Shown in pieces: positions 8,206 through 16,371 of a DNA stretch of 46,712 nt (positions are counted from its first letter, which is position 1; each line of letters opens with the position of its first letter). A program made the position numbers and the translations under genes. Origin of the DNA: CALWZE01 sp964645785 (GTDB taxonomy: Bacteria > Bacillota > Clostridia > Oscillospirales > Ruminococcaceae). Where the stretch lies: NCBI GenBank assembly GCA_964645785.1, contig CAZYAV010000019.1, forward strand, positions 1 to 46,712, written 5' to 3'. The notes below the pieces were generated by a model that saw only the letters and a program-made list of their open reading frames with translations, was not told the DNA's origin and did not search any database.

Positions 8206-8566
8206 CGGCAAAGCCGCGCGTCCTGGTGCAATCGCGCCGCTCGCAAGCGGCATTCCCCGACCCCGTTCACAATGGGCAGCCGGGCGGCGACCCGGCGGGG
8301 AGCGGCGCAAACGGCAAAGCCGCGCGTCGCGCTGCAATCACGCTTCTTGCAAGCGGCATTCCCCCGACTCCACTCGCAATGGAGGGAAACCGAACGGTGA
8401 CCTGGTAGGGAACGGCGCAAACGGCAAAGCGGGCTGCCGCGAAAAAACAGGCGAGACTGGAGGCGAAGCACAGCCGCGCGTCCCGGCGCAATCACGTCTC
8501 TTGCAAGCGGCATTCCACGACACCGTTCCCAATGGGAAGGCCGGACGGCGACCCGGCGGCGCGGCT
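8206..8566. repeat. Three imperfect tandem repeats of about 106-145 bp in an intergenic region
   Basis: Units begin at 8206, 8312 and 8422 (the third carries about 40 extra bases before resuming at about 8466). Shared words are GGCAAAGCCGCGCG, CAAGCGGCATTCC, CCGACxCC, CAATGG and GGCGCAAACGGCAAAGC. Each unit contains a small hairpin around CGCAAGCGGC or CTTGCAAGCG. The stretch has no ribosome site and both strands stay open only because of base composition. It lies between murD and the M42 operon. Confidence 0.75.
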
Positions 8567-8626
8567 ATCCGGGTTGCCCGCCGCTCAAAGCGCCGCATAA
8601 GGAATCACAGAGAAAAAGGAGAAGCT

Positions 8627-9661
8627 ATGGATACGTTTGAGCTGGTTAAGACCCTCTGCGAATGCAGCGGCATTCCCGGCCGGGAGCGTCCCGTCATTGA
8701 CGCGATTCGCGGCTGTCTTACGGGGATGCCGTGCGAGCTCGACCCGCTCGGCGGGCTGCATGTGCTGGTGCGCGCCCCGCAGGCGGGGGAGAAAACCCTT
8801 TTGCTGGAGGCGCACGCCGACCGCGTCGGCCTTGTGGTGACCGACTATGCCGAAAACGGTTTTGTGCGGGTCGCGAAGGCGGGCGGCATTGACGAGGCGG
8901 CGCTGATGGGTTCGCGGGTGCGCATCCGCGCGCGGGACGGGGAATGGCTGCCCGGCGCAATCGGCGCGCCCTTCCCGTATCCGGCAAAGCCGCACAACAG
9001 CGCCCCAGCGTCCGAATACAAGCTGCCGGAGGTGCCCGCGCTGTTTGTAGACACCGGCCTTGCCGATCCGGCCGAGCGGATTGCGCGCGGTGCGGAGGTG
9101 CTGCCGGAGGGGGAGACAAGGCGGCTACTGGGCGACCGGGTTGCCGCACCCGCGCTGGACAACCGGGCGGGCTGCGCGGCGCTGATTCTGGCGGCGCGGG
9201 CGCTTGCGGACAAGCCGCTGAACGCCGGCGTCCGGCTGCTCTTTGCCTCGCGGGAGGAAATCGGCGGCGCGGGCGCGCAGGCAGGCGCGTTCGGCGCCGC
9301 GCCGGACTATGCGGTGGTGGTGGACACCGGCTTTGCCGTTTCCCCCGACGTGCCCGAAAAGGACGGGGTGAAGATGGGCGGCGGGCCGGAGGTCGACTTT
9401 TCCGCTTCGCTGGACGCCGGGCTGTATGAGCAGATGCTCGCGGCGGCGCAGGCGCACGAGATTCCGCACCAGCCCATGGTGCTGCCCAGCCGCGGCACAG
9501 GCACGGACGCGGACAAAATCGCGACGGCCGGCCGCGGGGTGAGGACGGCGCTCCTGTCCATCCCGATCCGGTTCATGCATCACCCCGTGGAGACCTGCAG
9601 CCTTGCGGATATCGAAAACACGGCCGTTTTGCTGGCGGCGTTTGCCAAGGAGGTGCGGTGA
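8627..9661 (+). CDS. M42 family metallopeptidase (glutamyl aminopeptidase/PepA-like)
   Basis: The protein has 344 residues; ATG 8627 follows AAAAAGGAGAAG. Although the frame stays open far upstream through the repeat block, the ribosome site and family homology begin here. M42 features: AHAD at about 62-65 (zinc His63 and catalytic Asp65), bridging Asp in APALDNRAG (about 170-177), general-base and zinc Glu pair in SREEIGGAG, Asp in VVDTG, and the final zinc His in RFMHHPVE. These enzymes are large cytosolic tetrahedral dodecamers that remove N-terminal residues from peptides. The next gene, a second M42 enzyme, starts one base after this stop, so the pair is translationally coupled. Confidence 0.9.
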   Translation: MDTFELVKTLCECSGIPGRERPVIDAIRGCLTGMPCELDPLGGLHVLVRAPQAGEKTLLLEAHADRVGLVVTDYAENGFVRVAKAGGIDEAALMGSRVRIRARDGEWLPGAIGAPFPYPAKPHNSAPASEYKLPEVPALFVDTGLADPAERIARGAEVLPEGETRRLLGDRVAAPALDNRAGCAALILAARALADKPLNAGVRLLFASREEIGGAGAQAGAFGAAPDYAVVVDTGFAVSPDVPEKDGVKMGGGPEVDFSASLDAGLYEQMLAAAQAHEIPHQPMVLPSRGTGTDADKIATAGRGVRTALLSIPIRFMHHPVETCSLADIENTAVLLAAFAKEVR

Positions 9662-9662
9662 G

Positions 9663-10685
9663 ATGGCGGATCTGATTGAGATGCTCTGCGCGCAGCCCGG
9701 CATTTCGGGCAGGGAGTCCGCGGTCGCGGATGCGATTGAGGCGGTTGCGCGGCGGCACACGCCGGACATATACCGGGATGCAATCGGCAACCTGATTGTG
9801 CGAAAGCGGGGCGCAAAGCCCCCCGCAAAGCCGGTGATGCTTGCCGCGCACATGGACGAGGTCGGGTTCATCGTCAACTATGTGACCGAGGAGGGGCTGC
9901 TCAAGCTGATTCCGGCCGGCGGGCTGTATGGCCAGACGCTGGCGGGCAGGACGCTCTGGCTGCCCCGCCCGGACGTGTATGGGGTGCTCGGGTTTGCGCC
10001 GGTTCACCTGCGCAAGGACAGGGAAAGCGTGCCGAGGCTGGAGGATATGTATCTCGATATCGGTGCCGGCAGCCGCGAGCAGGCGCAGGCGGTCGTGAGG
10101 CTGGGCGACATGGTGGTGTTTGATTCGCCGCTGCGCCCGCTCGGCGACAGCTGCGTCTGCGGCAGGGCGCTGGATGACCGGCTGGGCTGCGCGATGCTGC
10201 TGGAACTCATGGCGGGCGAGCTGCCGGTCGACGTGTTCTTTGCGTTTACGGTGCAGGAGGAGCTGGGGCTGCGCGGCGCGCAGACGGCGGCCTATGCTGT
10301 CCGCCCCGGCACGGCCGTCATTCTCGACGTCGGCGGGGGCGCGGACAACGCCGGCTTTTCGGGCGCGGACCGCATCGCGGTACAGGGGGCAGGGCCGATC
10401 CTGAGCTATGCGGACGGCGCCGCCTTTTACGACGCGCAGCTGTACGACGCCGCCGCCCGCCTTGCGGACGAGCGCGGGATCCCGTGGCAGACCAAGACGC
10501 GCCTGTCCGGCGGGACGGACGCGGGCGCGGTGCAGCGGGCGGCGTCCGGATGCCGGATTGTCGGTATTTCCGTGACGGGGCGCAGCATCCACACCGCCGC
10601 GTCGAGCGTCGACATGGACGACGCGAAAAATGCGCTGAAACTTGTCAGGGAATTGTTGGAGTATATTGCGAATGAAACCGTTTGA
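9663..10685 (+). CDS. M42 family metallopeptidase, second copy
   Basis: The protein has 340 residues. ATG 9663 begins one base after the previous stop and has GGAGG inside the end of that gene. Zinc and catalytic residues are visible: AAHMDEVGF (about 60-68), GRALDDRLGC, TVQEELGLRGA, ILDVGGG and GRSIHTAAS near the end. It is closer to classical M42 cellulase/endoglucanase-annotated aminopeptidases than its neighbour, and the two probably differ in residue specificity or form mixed particles. The next gene overlaps its last 14 bases. Confidence 0.9.
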   Translation: MADLIEMLCAQPGISGRESAVADAIEAVARRHTPDIYRDAIGNLIVRKRGAKPPAKPVMLAAHMDEVGFIVNYVTEEGLLKLIPAGGLYGQTLAGRTLWLPRPDVYGVLGFAPVHLRKDRESVPRLEDMYLDIGAGSREQAQAVVRLGDMVVFDSPLRPLGDSCVCGRALDDRLGCAMLLELMAGELPVDVFFAFTVQEELGLRGAQTAAYAVRPGTAVILDVGGGADNAGFSGADRIAVQGAGPILSYADGAAFYDAQLYDAAARLADERGIPWQTKTRLSGGTDAGAVQRAASGCRIVGISVTGRSIHTAASSVDMDDAKNALKLVRELLEYIANETV

Positions 10686-11943
10686 AGATTTGTTTGGCCT
10701 GGATGAGGAGATGACCGCGCTCGACCGGGAGGTCATGGCGCAGTGCGCGCCGGTGTTCGCACAGATTGAGGCGGTGCGGGACTATAACCAGCTGCGGGTT
10801 TTAAAGGCGTTCACCGACAACGGCGTCGGCGCGCAGCATCTGGGCGGATCGACCGGCTATGGCTACGGGGATATCGGACGGGATCTGCTCGACCGCGTGT
10901 TCGCGCAGATTGTCGGCGCGCAGGACGCGCTGTGCCGCGCGCAGTTCCTGTCCGGTACCCACGCGCTGACCGTCGCGCTGTTCGGGCTGCTGCGCACAGG
11001 GGACACCCTGCTTGCGGCGACGGGGCGGCCGTATGATACGCTGGCCGGGGTGATCGGTCTCGGGGAGGAGAAGTTCGGCTCGCTCGCCGAGTTCGGCGTC
11101 CGGTACGACGAGGTCTCGCTGGTGGACGGCGAGCCGGATCTTGCGGAAATCGAGCGGCGCGCGGCCGGCGCTAAGGTGGTGCACATCCAGCGCTCCCGCG
11201 GCTATTCTGCGCGCCGCGCGTTCCGCTGCGCGGACATCGAACGCATCGCGGCGGCGGCAAAGCGGGGCAACCCGGACGCGATTGTGTTTGTGGACAACTG
11301 CTACGGCGAATATATCGAGACGGCCGAGCCGCTCGCGGCCGGGGCAGACCTGATTGTCGGCTCGCTGATTAAGAACCCGGGCGGGGCGATTGCCGAGACG
11401 GGCGGCTATATCGCGGGGCGCAGCGACCTTGTCGAGCTGTGCGCCCACCGGCTGACCGCGCCCGGCACGGGGCGCGAGCTCGGCTGCACCCCGCAGGGGC
11501 TGCGCAATTTATGGCTGGGCATTTATCTTGCGCCGACCGTGACGGCGGAGGCGCTCAAAAGCGCGGTGTACTGCGCCGCGCTGTTTGAGCGGATCGGCTG
11601 CGCGGTCAGCCCGCGGTTTGACGAGCCGCGCGGCGACATCATCACCACCGTGCAGATGGACGGCGAGGCGGGGCTGACCGCGCTGTGCCGCGCGATCCAG
11701 GCAAGCTCCCCGATCGACAGCTTTGCGGCGCCGGAGGCCTGGGAGATGCCGGGCTACGACAGCAGGGTCATCATGGCCGCCGGCGCGTTCACAAACGGCA
11801 GCTCGATTGAGCTTTCCTGCGACGCGCCCATCCGGCCGCCATACCTCGCCTATGTGCAGGGCGGCACCACGCTGGCGGCTTCCCGGCTCGCGTTTCTGCG
11901 CGCGGCAAAGGCGGTTCGCGGGCTGGACGGGCGGCAGTCCTGA
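10672..11943 (+). CDS. Methionine gamma-lyase family PLP-dependent enzyme (YnbB/aluminium-resistance family)
   Basis: The protein has 423 residues; the start overlaps the M42 gene by 14 bp (coupled). Fold-type I PLP features: aromatic and Gly-rich substrate loop GYGYGDIGRDLLDR, SGTHALTVAL (phosphate-binding region), the Asp in FVDNCYGEY that contacts the pyridine nitrogen, and the Schiff-base lysine in VGSLIKNPGG. The family is annotated as cystathionine-beta/methionine-gamma-lyase-like and sits beside hflX/glnR in Bacillus. Here it shares an operon with two peptidases, so a role in breaking down sulfur amino acids freed from peptides is reasonable. The substrate is not shown by sequence. A large GC hairpin follows. 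Confidence 0.85.
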   Translation: MKPFEDLFGLDEEMTALDREVMAQCAPVFAQIEAVRDYNQLRVLKAFTDNGVGAQHLGGSTGYGYGDIGRDLLDRVFAQIVGAQDALCRAQFLSGTHALTVALFGLLRTGDTLLAATGRPYDTLAGVIGLGEEKFGSLAEFGVRYDEVSLVDGEPDLAEIERRAAGAKVVHIQRSRGYSARRAFRCADIERIAAAAKRGNPDAIVFVDNCYGEYIETAEPLAAGADLIVGSLIKNPGGAIAETGGYIAGRSDLVELCAHRLTAPGTGRELGCTPQGLRNLWLGIYLAPTVTAEALKSAVYCAALFERIGCAVSPRFDEPRGDIITTVQMDGEAGLTALCRAIQASSPIDSFAAPEAWEMPGYDSRVIMAAGAFTNGSSIELSCDAPIRPPYLAYVQGGTTLAASRLAFLRAAKAVRGLDGRQS

Positions 11944-11968
11944 AAAAATCGCGCTCCGTGACAGCGCA

Positions 11969-12009
11969 AAATCGCGCCGCCCGCGGCCGCCGGCCGGGCG
12001 GCGCGATTT
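11969..12009 (+). terminator. Long GC stem after the M42/PLP operon
   Basis: A perfect 15-bp inverted repeat (11969-11983 with 11995-12009) centred on a GC-rich loop. No T tract follows on the plus strand (only ATTTCG); the minus side has ATTTTG. It is probably a transcript end or stabiliser, weaker as an intrinsic terminator. Confidence 0.55.
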
Positions 12010-12097
12010 CGTCAATACCGACAAAGAAGGCGGGCGAAATTTGGGCAGAATTCCCCTTGCCGTCCGGGAAATTCCCCTGTATTATTTATAATAGGGT

Positions 12098-12258
12098 AGA
12101 TTGGTAATTTCCTGTTGCTTCTGCCGGCCGGGCGGGACAGCCGCGGCGGGATATGCGGGCTTTTACCCGCATTGCGGAGGGGGATTCACCGCCTCTTCGG
12201 GTGATGAACATATAAATTGTGCGCGAAAAGCGGTCGTGGGCTTGCCACGGCCGTTTTT
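12098..12258 (+). ncRNA. Candidate structured small RNA, about 160 nt, class unassigned
   Basis: A TATAAT at 12087-12092 (no good -35 found) is followed by a region with no ORF and ends in a terminator: stem CGGTCGTGG/CCACGGCCG (12231-12239 and 12245-12253) with an A-rich left flank and TTTTT at 12254-12258. Inside are a perfect 7-bp hairpin with ATGCGGG and CCCGCAT arms (about 12157-12176), flanking CCGC/GCGG pairing, and a UCACC/GGUGA hairpin (about 12186-12204) followed by an AT-rich single-stranded stretch GAACATATAAATTGTG. The conserved look of the AT-rich stretch and the compact fold suggest a stable housekeeping-type RNA. Candidates to test are the raiA motif and 6S RNA; neither is claimed. 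Confidence 0.5.
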
Positions 12259-12370
12259 CGATTGGGTGCAAAGGGCGGCTGCCCGGCGCACCAACGCCCC
12301 AAAAGGCCGCGGAACACCCTGCGCGCCGGGCTTGCCGGGCACTTTTGCAGGGTGCGGCGCGACAAAAGGC

Positions 12371-12399
12371 TTGCTATTTTGCGGGGAGATGCGTATAAT
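12371..12399 (+). promoter_or_regulatory. Promoter of the fur-znuACB-luxS operon
   Basis: TTGCTA at 12371-12376 and TATAAT at 12394-12399 with a 17-bp spacer. The start point would fall near 12406, inside the palindrome at 12400-12416. Confidence 0.75.
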
Positions 12400-12416
12400 A
12401 TGAAACTGGATTTCAT
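12400..12416. promoter_or_regulatory. Probable Fur/Zur-family operator
   Basis: ATGAAA-CTGGA-TTTCAT is a perfect 6-bp inverted repeat with a 5-bp centre, directly after the -10 box and across the expected start point. Its size resembles metalloregulator boxes, and the first gene of the operon encodes such a regulator, so autorepression by metal-loaded protein is the simplest reading. Confidence 0.6.
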
Positions 12417-12440
12417 TTTTTGAAGCGGGAGGGGACGGCG

Positions 12441-12866
12441 ATGAGCGGGCGCAAGGACTACAGAACCAGGCAGCGGGACGCAATCCTGCGCGTTTTGCAG
12501 CGCGCCCCGGGCGGCTGCCCGAGTGCGGCGGAGATTTACACCGCGCTTTGCCGGGCGGGGGAGCCGGTCGGGCGCACAACGGTTTACCGCGCGCTGGAGC
12601 AGCTTGCGGCGCGCGGCGAGCTGCTTGTGCTGCCGGCGCAGGACAAAAACGGCGCGCGCTATCAGATTCGCTCGGCGGCATGCGGGCGGGAGAGCCACAT
12701 CCACCTCCAGTGCGAGCGGTGCGGGCGGGTGATTCACCTGGACTGCGGGCTTGCCGGCCGGTTTTCGCAGCATCTGCTGACCGAACACGGGTTTGCAATC
12801 AACCGCGAAAAGCTGATTCTCTATGGGCTGTGCGCGGCCTGCGCGCAGGAGACCGCGCATGAATAG
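12441..12866 (+). CDS. Fur-family metalloregulator, probably zinc-responsive (Zur-like)
   Basis: The protein has 141 residues. ATG 12441 follows GGGAGGGG; an in-frame TTG at 12420 has no such site. The N-terminal winged helix (about 5-75) contains PSAAEIYTALCRAGEPVGRTTVYRALEQL. The dimerisation and metal part has HIHLQCERCGRVIHLDC (about 90-106) and a C-terminal CAAC, the two CxxC pairs that hold the structural zinc. The gene overlaps znuA by 8 bp, so the regulator and a zinc ABC transporter are one unit; this favours Zur over Fur or PerR. A palindrome at its own promoter suggests autoregulation. Confidence 0.88.
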   Translation: MSGRKDYRTRQRDAILRVLQRAPGGCPSAAEIYTALCRAGEPVGRTTVYRALEQLAARGELLVLPAQDKNGARYQIRSAACGRESHIHLQCERCGRVIHLDCGLAGRFSQHLLTEHGFAINREKLILYGLCAACAQETAHE

Positions 12867-13845
12867 GCCAAACCGGCGCGCAGGCCGGCGGCTGGCGGCG
12901 GCGCTCTGCTGCCTGGCGCTTTGCCTGGGGCTGTGCGGCTGCGCGCCGGCCGGCCAGGCGGACGGGCGGCCGGTGATTGTCGCGACGAATTTCCCGCTTT
13001 ACGATTTTGCAAGGACAATCGCGGGCGAGCGGTTTGCGGTGCGGCTGCTGCTGCCGCCCGGCGCGGAGAGCCATTCCTACGAGCCGACGCCGCGGGATAT
13101 CCTCGAGATTCAGTCCTGCGCGCTTTTTTTGTATATCGGCGGGGAGAGCGACGCGTGGATAGACCGGATTCTCGGCACAATGGGGGAGGACGCCCCGCAG
13201 ACGCTGGCGCTCATCGAGTGGGTCGACACCCTGGAGGAGGCGCAGAGCCCGGGCATGACCGCGCCCGGCCACGCGCACGGCGAACCGGACGGCCGGGAGC
13301 CGGACGAGCATATCTGGACGTCGCTGCGCCGCGCCGGGGCGATGGCGCAGGCTATCTGCGACGCCGTGTGCGGGCTTGACCCGGACAACAGCGCGGCCTA
13401 TTGGCAGGCGTGCGGGCAGCTTGTGGAGTCGTTTGAGGCGCTGGACGAGCGGTTTGCCGAAATGATCGACAGCGCGGCGCGGCGCACGGTCGTGGTGGGG
13501 GACAGGTTCCCATTCCGGTACTTTGCGGCGGATTACGGGCTGCGCTGGTTCGCCGCCTTCCCGGGATGCAGCGCGCAGAGCGAGCCGAGCGCCGCGACGG
13601 TCGCTTATCTGACCGACCTGCTTGCGGACGAGCAGATCCCGGTGGTGTTTTACCTTGAATTCTCCAACCACCGGGTTGCGGACGCGATTGCCGAGGCGGC
13701 GGGCGCGCGCACGGCGGTCTGGCATTCCTGCCACAATGTGACCCGCGCGCAGCTGCAGGCCGGGGTCACCTATCTTGAATTGATGGAACAGAACTACGAA
13801 ACGCTCGCGGAGGCACTGAACGAACATGCCGCTGATAACCTGTAA
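12859..13845 (+). CDS. znuA: Zinc ABC transporter substrate-binding lipoprotein
   Basis: The protein has 328 residues. A signal peptide with lipobox LCGC (cleavage before about Cys28) anchors it to the outer face of the membrane. The cluster A-I fold of ZnuA/AdcA/TroA is shown by SHSYEPTPRD (first metal His), EHIWTS (second His) and the late segment EFSNHRVADAIAEAAGA with HSCHNV. A short His/Gly stretch, PGHAHGEPDG, occupies the place of the His-rich loop found in zinc-specific members. It starts inside the end of the regulator gene and overlaps znuC by 20 bp. The neighbours and loop favour zinc over manganese, though the metal cannot be proven. Confidence 0.9.
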   Translation: MNRPNRRAGRRLAAALCCLALCLGLCGCAPAGQADGRPVIVATNFPLYDFARTIAGERFAVRLLLPPGAESHSYEPTPRDILEIQSCALFLYIGGESDAWIDRILGTMGEDAPQTLALIEWVDTLEEAQSPGMTAPGHAHGEPDGREPDEHIWTSLRRAGAMAQAICDAVCGLDPDNSAAYWQACGQLVESFEALDERFAEMIDSAARRTVVVGDRFPFRYFAADYGLRWFAAFPGCSAQSEPSAATVAYLTDLLADEQIPVVFYLEFSNHRVADAIAEAAGARTAVWHSCHNVTRAQLQAGVTYLELMEQNYETLAEALNEHAADNL

Positions 13846-14530
13846 GGATCTGGCGCTCGCTTATGAAAACGACCTTGTGCTGTGCGAGGTGAACTTTTCC
13901 ATCGAGCCGGGGGACTACCTCTGCGTTGTGGGGGAGAACGGCTCGGGCAAAAGCACCCTGATTAAGAGCCTTGTGGGGCTGCTGAAGCCGGTGCGGGGGG
14001 AGATTGTGTACGGGGACGGCCTGCGCCCGGGCGAGGTCGGCTACCTGCCCCAGCAGAGCGCGGCGAACCGCGCCTTCCCCGCCAGTGTCTGGGAGGTTGT
14101 GCTGTCCGGCTGCCTCAACCGGCTCGGGGCGCGGCCTTTTTACGGCCGGGCGGAAAAGCAGCGCGCCGAGGAGGCCATGCGGCTGCTCGGGGTCTGGCCG
14201 CTGCGCGGGGCGAACATCGGCGCGCTTTCGGGCGGGCAGCGCCAGCGGGTGCTGCTGGCGCGGGCGCTGTGCGCGGCGGACAGGCTGCTTGTGCTGGACG
14301 AGCCGGCCGCGGGGCTCGACCCGCTGGTCACGGCCGAGCTGTACGAGCTTGTCCGCACCCTAAACCGGGAGCGGGGCATCGCGGTGGTGATGATCTCCCA
14401 CGACCTGCCCAGCGCCCTTGCAAACGCGAACAGGATATTGCATCTGAAACAGCGGCAGATCTTTTTCGGCAGCTGCGCGGATTACCGGCAGAGCGCCGCC
14501 TACAAAAGCCTTGGAGGGGAAAGCAGATGA
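13826..14530 (+). CDS. znuC: Zinc ABC transporter ATP-binding protein
   Basis: The protein has 234 residues. Walker A GENGSGKST (about 37-45), Q-loop YLPQQS, ABC signature LSGGQRQR (about 134-141), Walker B LLVLDEPAAGLD and switch His in MISHDL are all intact. It drives metal import together with ZnuA and ZnuB. It overlaps znuA by 20 bp and znuB by 4 bp (ATGA), so the three are made together. Confidence 0.93.
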   Translation: MPLITCKDLALAYENDLVLCEVNFSIEPGDYLCVVGENGSGKSTLIKSLVGLLKPVRGEIVYGDGLRPGEVGYLPQQSAANRAFPASVWEVVLSGCLNRLGARPFYGRAEKQRAEEAMRLLGVWPLRGANIGALSGGQRQRVLLARALCAADRLLVLDEPAAGLDPLVTAELYELVRTLNRERGIAVVMISHDLPSALANANRILHLKQRQIFFGSCADYRQSAAYKSLGGESR

Positions 14531-15366
14531 GCGAGCTGCTGTCCAATATGCTGACCTATCCGTTCATGGTGCGGGCGTTTGTGGTTGGCGGGCTGGTGTC
14601 CCTGTGCGCCGCGCTGTTGGGGGTCAGCCTGGTGCTGCGGCGGTATTCGATGATCGGGGACGGGCTCTCCCACGTCGGCTTCGGGGCGCTCGCCGTCGCC
14701 TCCGCGCTGGGGCTCGCGCCGCTCCCGGTGGCCATCCCGGTTGTGGTGGCGGCCGCGTTCCTGCTGCTTCGCCTGGGCAGGGGCGGCAAGCTGGGCGGGG
14801 ACGCGGCGATTGCGCTGGTGTCCACCGCCTCGCTCGCGGTGGGGGTGACGGTGGTCTCCCTGACAAGCGGCATGACGACCGACGTGGAAAACTACATGTT
14901 CGGCAGCATCCTCGCGATGGAGCGGGGGGACGTGCGGCTTTCGGTTGCGCTGTGCGCCGGGGTGCTGGGCATGTATCTTATCTGCTACAACCGCATCTTT
15001 GCGGTGACCTGCGACGAGACCTTTGCCCGCGCAACCGGGGTGAAAACCGGGCTGTACGACACGCTGCTTGCGGTGATGACGGCGCTCACCGTCGTGCTGG
15101 GGATGCGGATGATGGGCGCGTTGCTGATTTCCAGCCTGATTGTGTTCCCGGCGCTCAGCGCAATGCGGTTGTGCCGGCAGTTCAAACATGTTATACTGTG
15201 CTCAGCGGCGGTTTCGCTTGTCTGCTTCGCGGCGGGGATGACGGCTTCCTACCTGTTTGCGACGCCGGCGGGCGCGAGCGTCGTGCTGATGAATGTGCTT
15301 TTCTATGGGTGCGCCTGCGGCGTCTCCAGGCTTCGGGCGCGGCCGAATAACCGTGCAGGAGGATGA
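14527..15366 (+). CDS. znuB: Zinc ABC transporter permease
   Basis: The protein has 279 residues. ATG 14527 overlaps the znuC stop as ATGA, with GGAGGGG just before. It has about eight hydrophobic helices and the ABC-3 signature early on: FVVGGLVSLCAALLGVSLVLRR, then MIGDGLSHVGFGALA. DETFARATGVKTGLYD is the cytoplasmic coupling loop. It is the membrane channel of the zinc importer. luxS begins 7 bp downstream, so readthrough into luxS is likely. Confidence 0.92.
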   Translation: MSELLSNMLTYPFMVRAFVVGGLVSLCAALLGVSLVLRRYSMIGDGLSHVGFGALAVASALGLAPLPVAIPVVVAAAFLLLRLGRGGKLGGDAAIALVSTASLAVGVTVVSLTSGMTTDVENYMFGSILAMERGDVRLSVALCAGVLGMYLICYNRIFAVTCDETFARATGVKTGLYDTLLAVMTALTVVLGMRMMGALLISSLIVFPALSAMRLCRQFKHVILCSAAVSLVCFAAGMTASYLFATPAGASVVLMNVLFYGCACGVSRLRARPNNRAGG

Positions 15367-15373
15367 ACCGATT

Positions 15374-15832
15374 ATGCAGAAAATCGCAAGCTTTTGCGTT
15401 GACCACACCAAGCTCAACCCCGGCATCTACCTTTCCCGGCAGGACGGGGACGTGGACACCTGGGACGTGCGGATGAAAAAGCCGAACGCCGGGGACTACC
15501 TGGCCGTTCCGGCGCTGCACACCATCGAGCACCTGTTCGCCACCTTTGCGCGCAACAGCGAGGTAAAGGAGCATGTGATCTATGTCGGGCCGATGGGCTG
15601 CCGCACCGGGTTCTACCTGCTGACCCGCGGGCTTGACCGCGCGGCGGTCATCCGGCTGATTCAGCAGAGCTACGCGTTTATCGCGGCGTACGAGGGGGAG
15701 ATCCCCGGCGCAACCGAGGTGGAATGCGGCAATTACCGCGAGCAGGATCTCGCGGGCGCCAAGGCGGAGGCCGCGGCTTACGGTCGGGTAATCGCGTCCT
15801 GGACGCCGGAGCAGATGGCCTACGCGCAGTGA
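15374..15832 (+). CDS. luxS: S-ribosylhomocysteine lyase
   Basis: The protein has 152 residues. ATG 15374 follows AGGAGG. LuxS cleaves S-ribosylhomocysteine to homocysteine and the AI-2 precursor DPD, completing the recycling of S-adenosylhomocysteine. The metal site is clear: HTIEH (the two His), the catalytic Cys in GPMGCRTGF, and the third ligand Cys in VECGNYREQDL. It lies 7 bp after znuB with no terminator between, so it appears to be part of the zinc operon. LuxS itself is a zinc or iron enzyme, which may explain this arrangement. Confidence 0.95.
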   Translation: MQKIASFCVDHTKLNPGIYLSRQDGDVDTWDVRMKKPNAGDYLAVPALHTIEHLFATFARNSEVKEHVIYVGPMGCRTGFYLLTRGLDRAAVIRLIQQSYAFIAAYEGEIPGATEVECGNYREQDLAGAKAEAAAYGRVIASWTPEQMAYAQ

Positions 15833-16006
15833 CGGCGGCGCGCCCGTTCCGGGCAAAAGCGGGGGCTTGCGCCCGGCGGCTTATGCCTGCCGCAAGGGCG
15901 CGCGTCCGGTTCGCGGGCAATCCGACCCGGAAAAGCGCCGCAAACCCTGGGGGCGGCAGCTGGGCGGGGCAGCCCTTTGCGTCAAATACCGGCCAATAAA
16001 AACGAG
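15833..16006. other. Intergenic region after luxS
   Basis: About 170 bp of GC-rich sequence with no supported gene, ending at the bidirectional terminator at 16007. Confidence 0.4.
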
Positions 16007-16047
16007 AAAGCAGCCATGCAAACCGCGGTTTGCATGGCTGCTTTTTT
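16007..16047. terminator. Bidirectional terminator between luxS and the M20 gene
   Basis: A perfect palindrome of 19 bp per arm (16007-16025 with 16026-16044), with T6 on the plus side (16042-16047) and A-rich sequence on the left. It can stop the zinc/luxS operon from the left. It lies about 325 bp beyond the M20 stop, so it may also end that transcript. Confidence 0.9.
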
Positions 16048-16371
16048 CATTCATATAGATGATAGAGCAAAGCCGCTTGGCCTGTGCCGCGCCCGTATCG
16101 GGCGCCGTTGCGGCCGTGCTTTCCGGGCACCGGGCACATCGCGAGGAACCGCCCGCTCCCGCATTTCCATGGCGGACAGCTGGGTGTGATAAGGGTGTGC
16201 AGGCGCGGCTTCCGCACAGGAGGCGCTGCCTCGCCGCTGCGCCTGTACTTCCCCGGCGCGGGTCGGCAGCGAACCGAGCGCCTGCGTAAAAATGCGATTT
16301 CCTGCGCACAGGGCGGCCGCCGCAGGCAGGGAACGCGCCGGACTGTGCCCGGTAAGGAAGCCCGCAGCGGT
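16048..16371. other. Intergenic region, nothing recognised
   Basis: About 320 bp between the terminator and the M20 gene end. Both strands contain open stretches but none with a ribosome site or a recognisable protein. Confidence 0.4.

Noticed and set aside
6315..8513. Long minus-strand open frame opposite murD
   Set aside because: It is out of register with known families, Arg/Pro/His-rich as expected for the complement of a GC-rich gene, and has no ribosome site; murD on the plus strand is certain.
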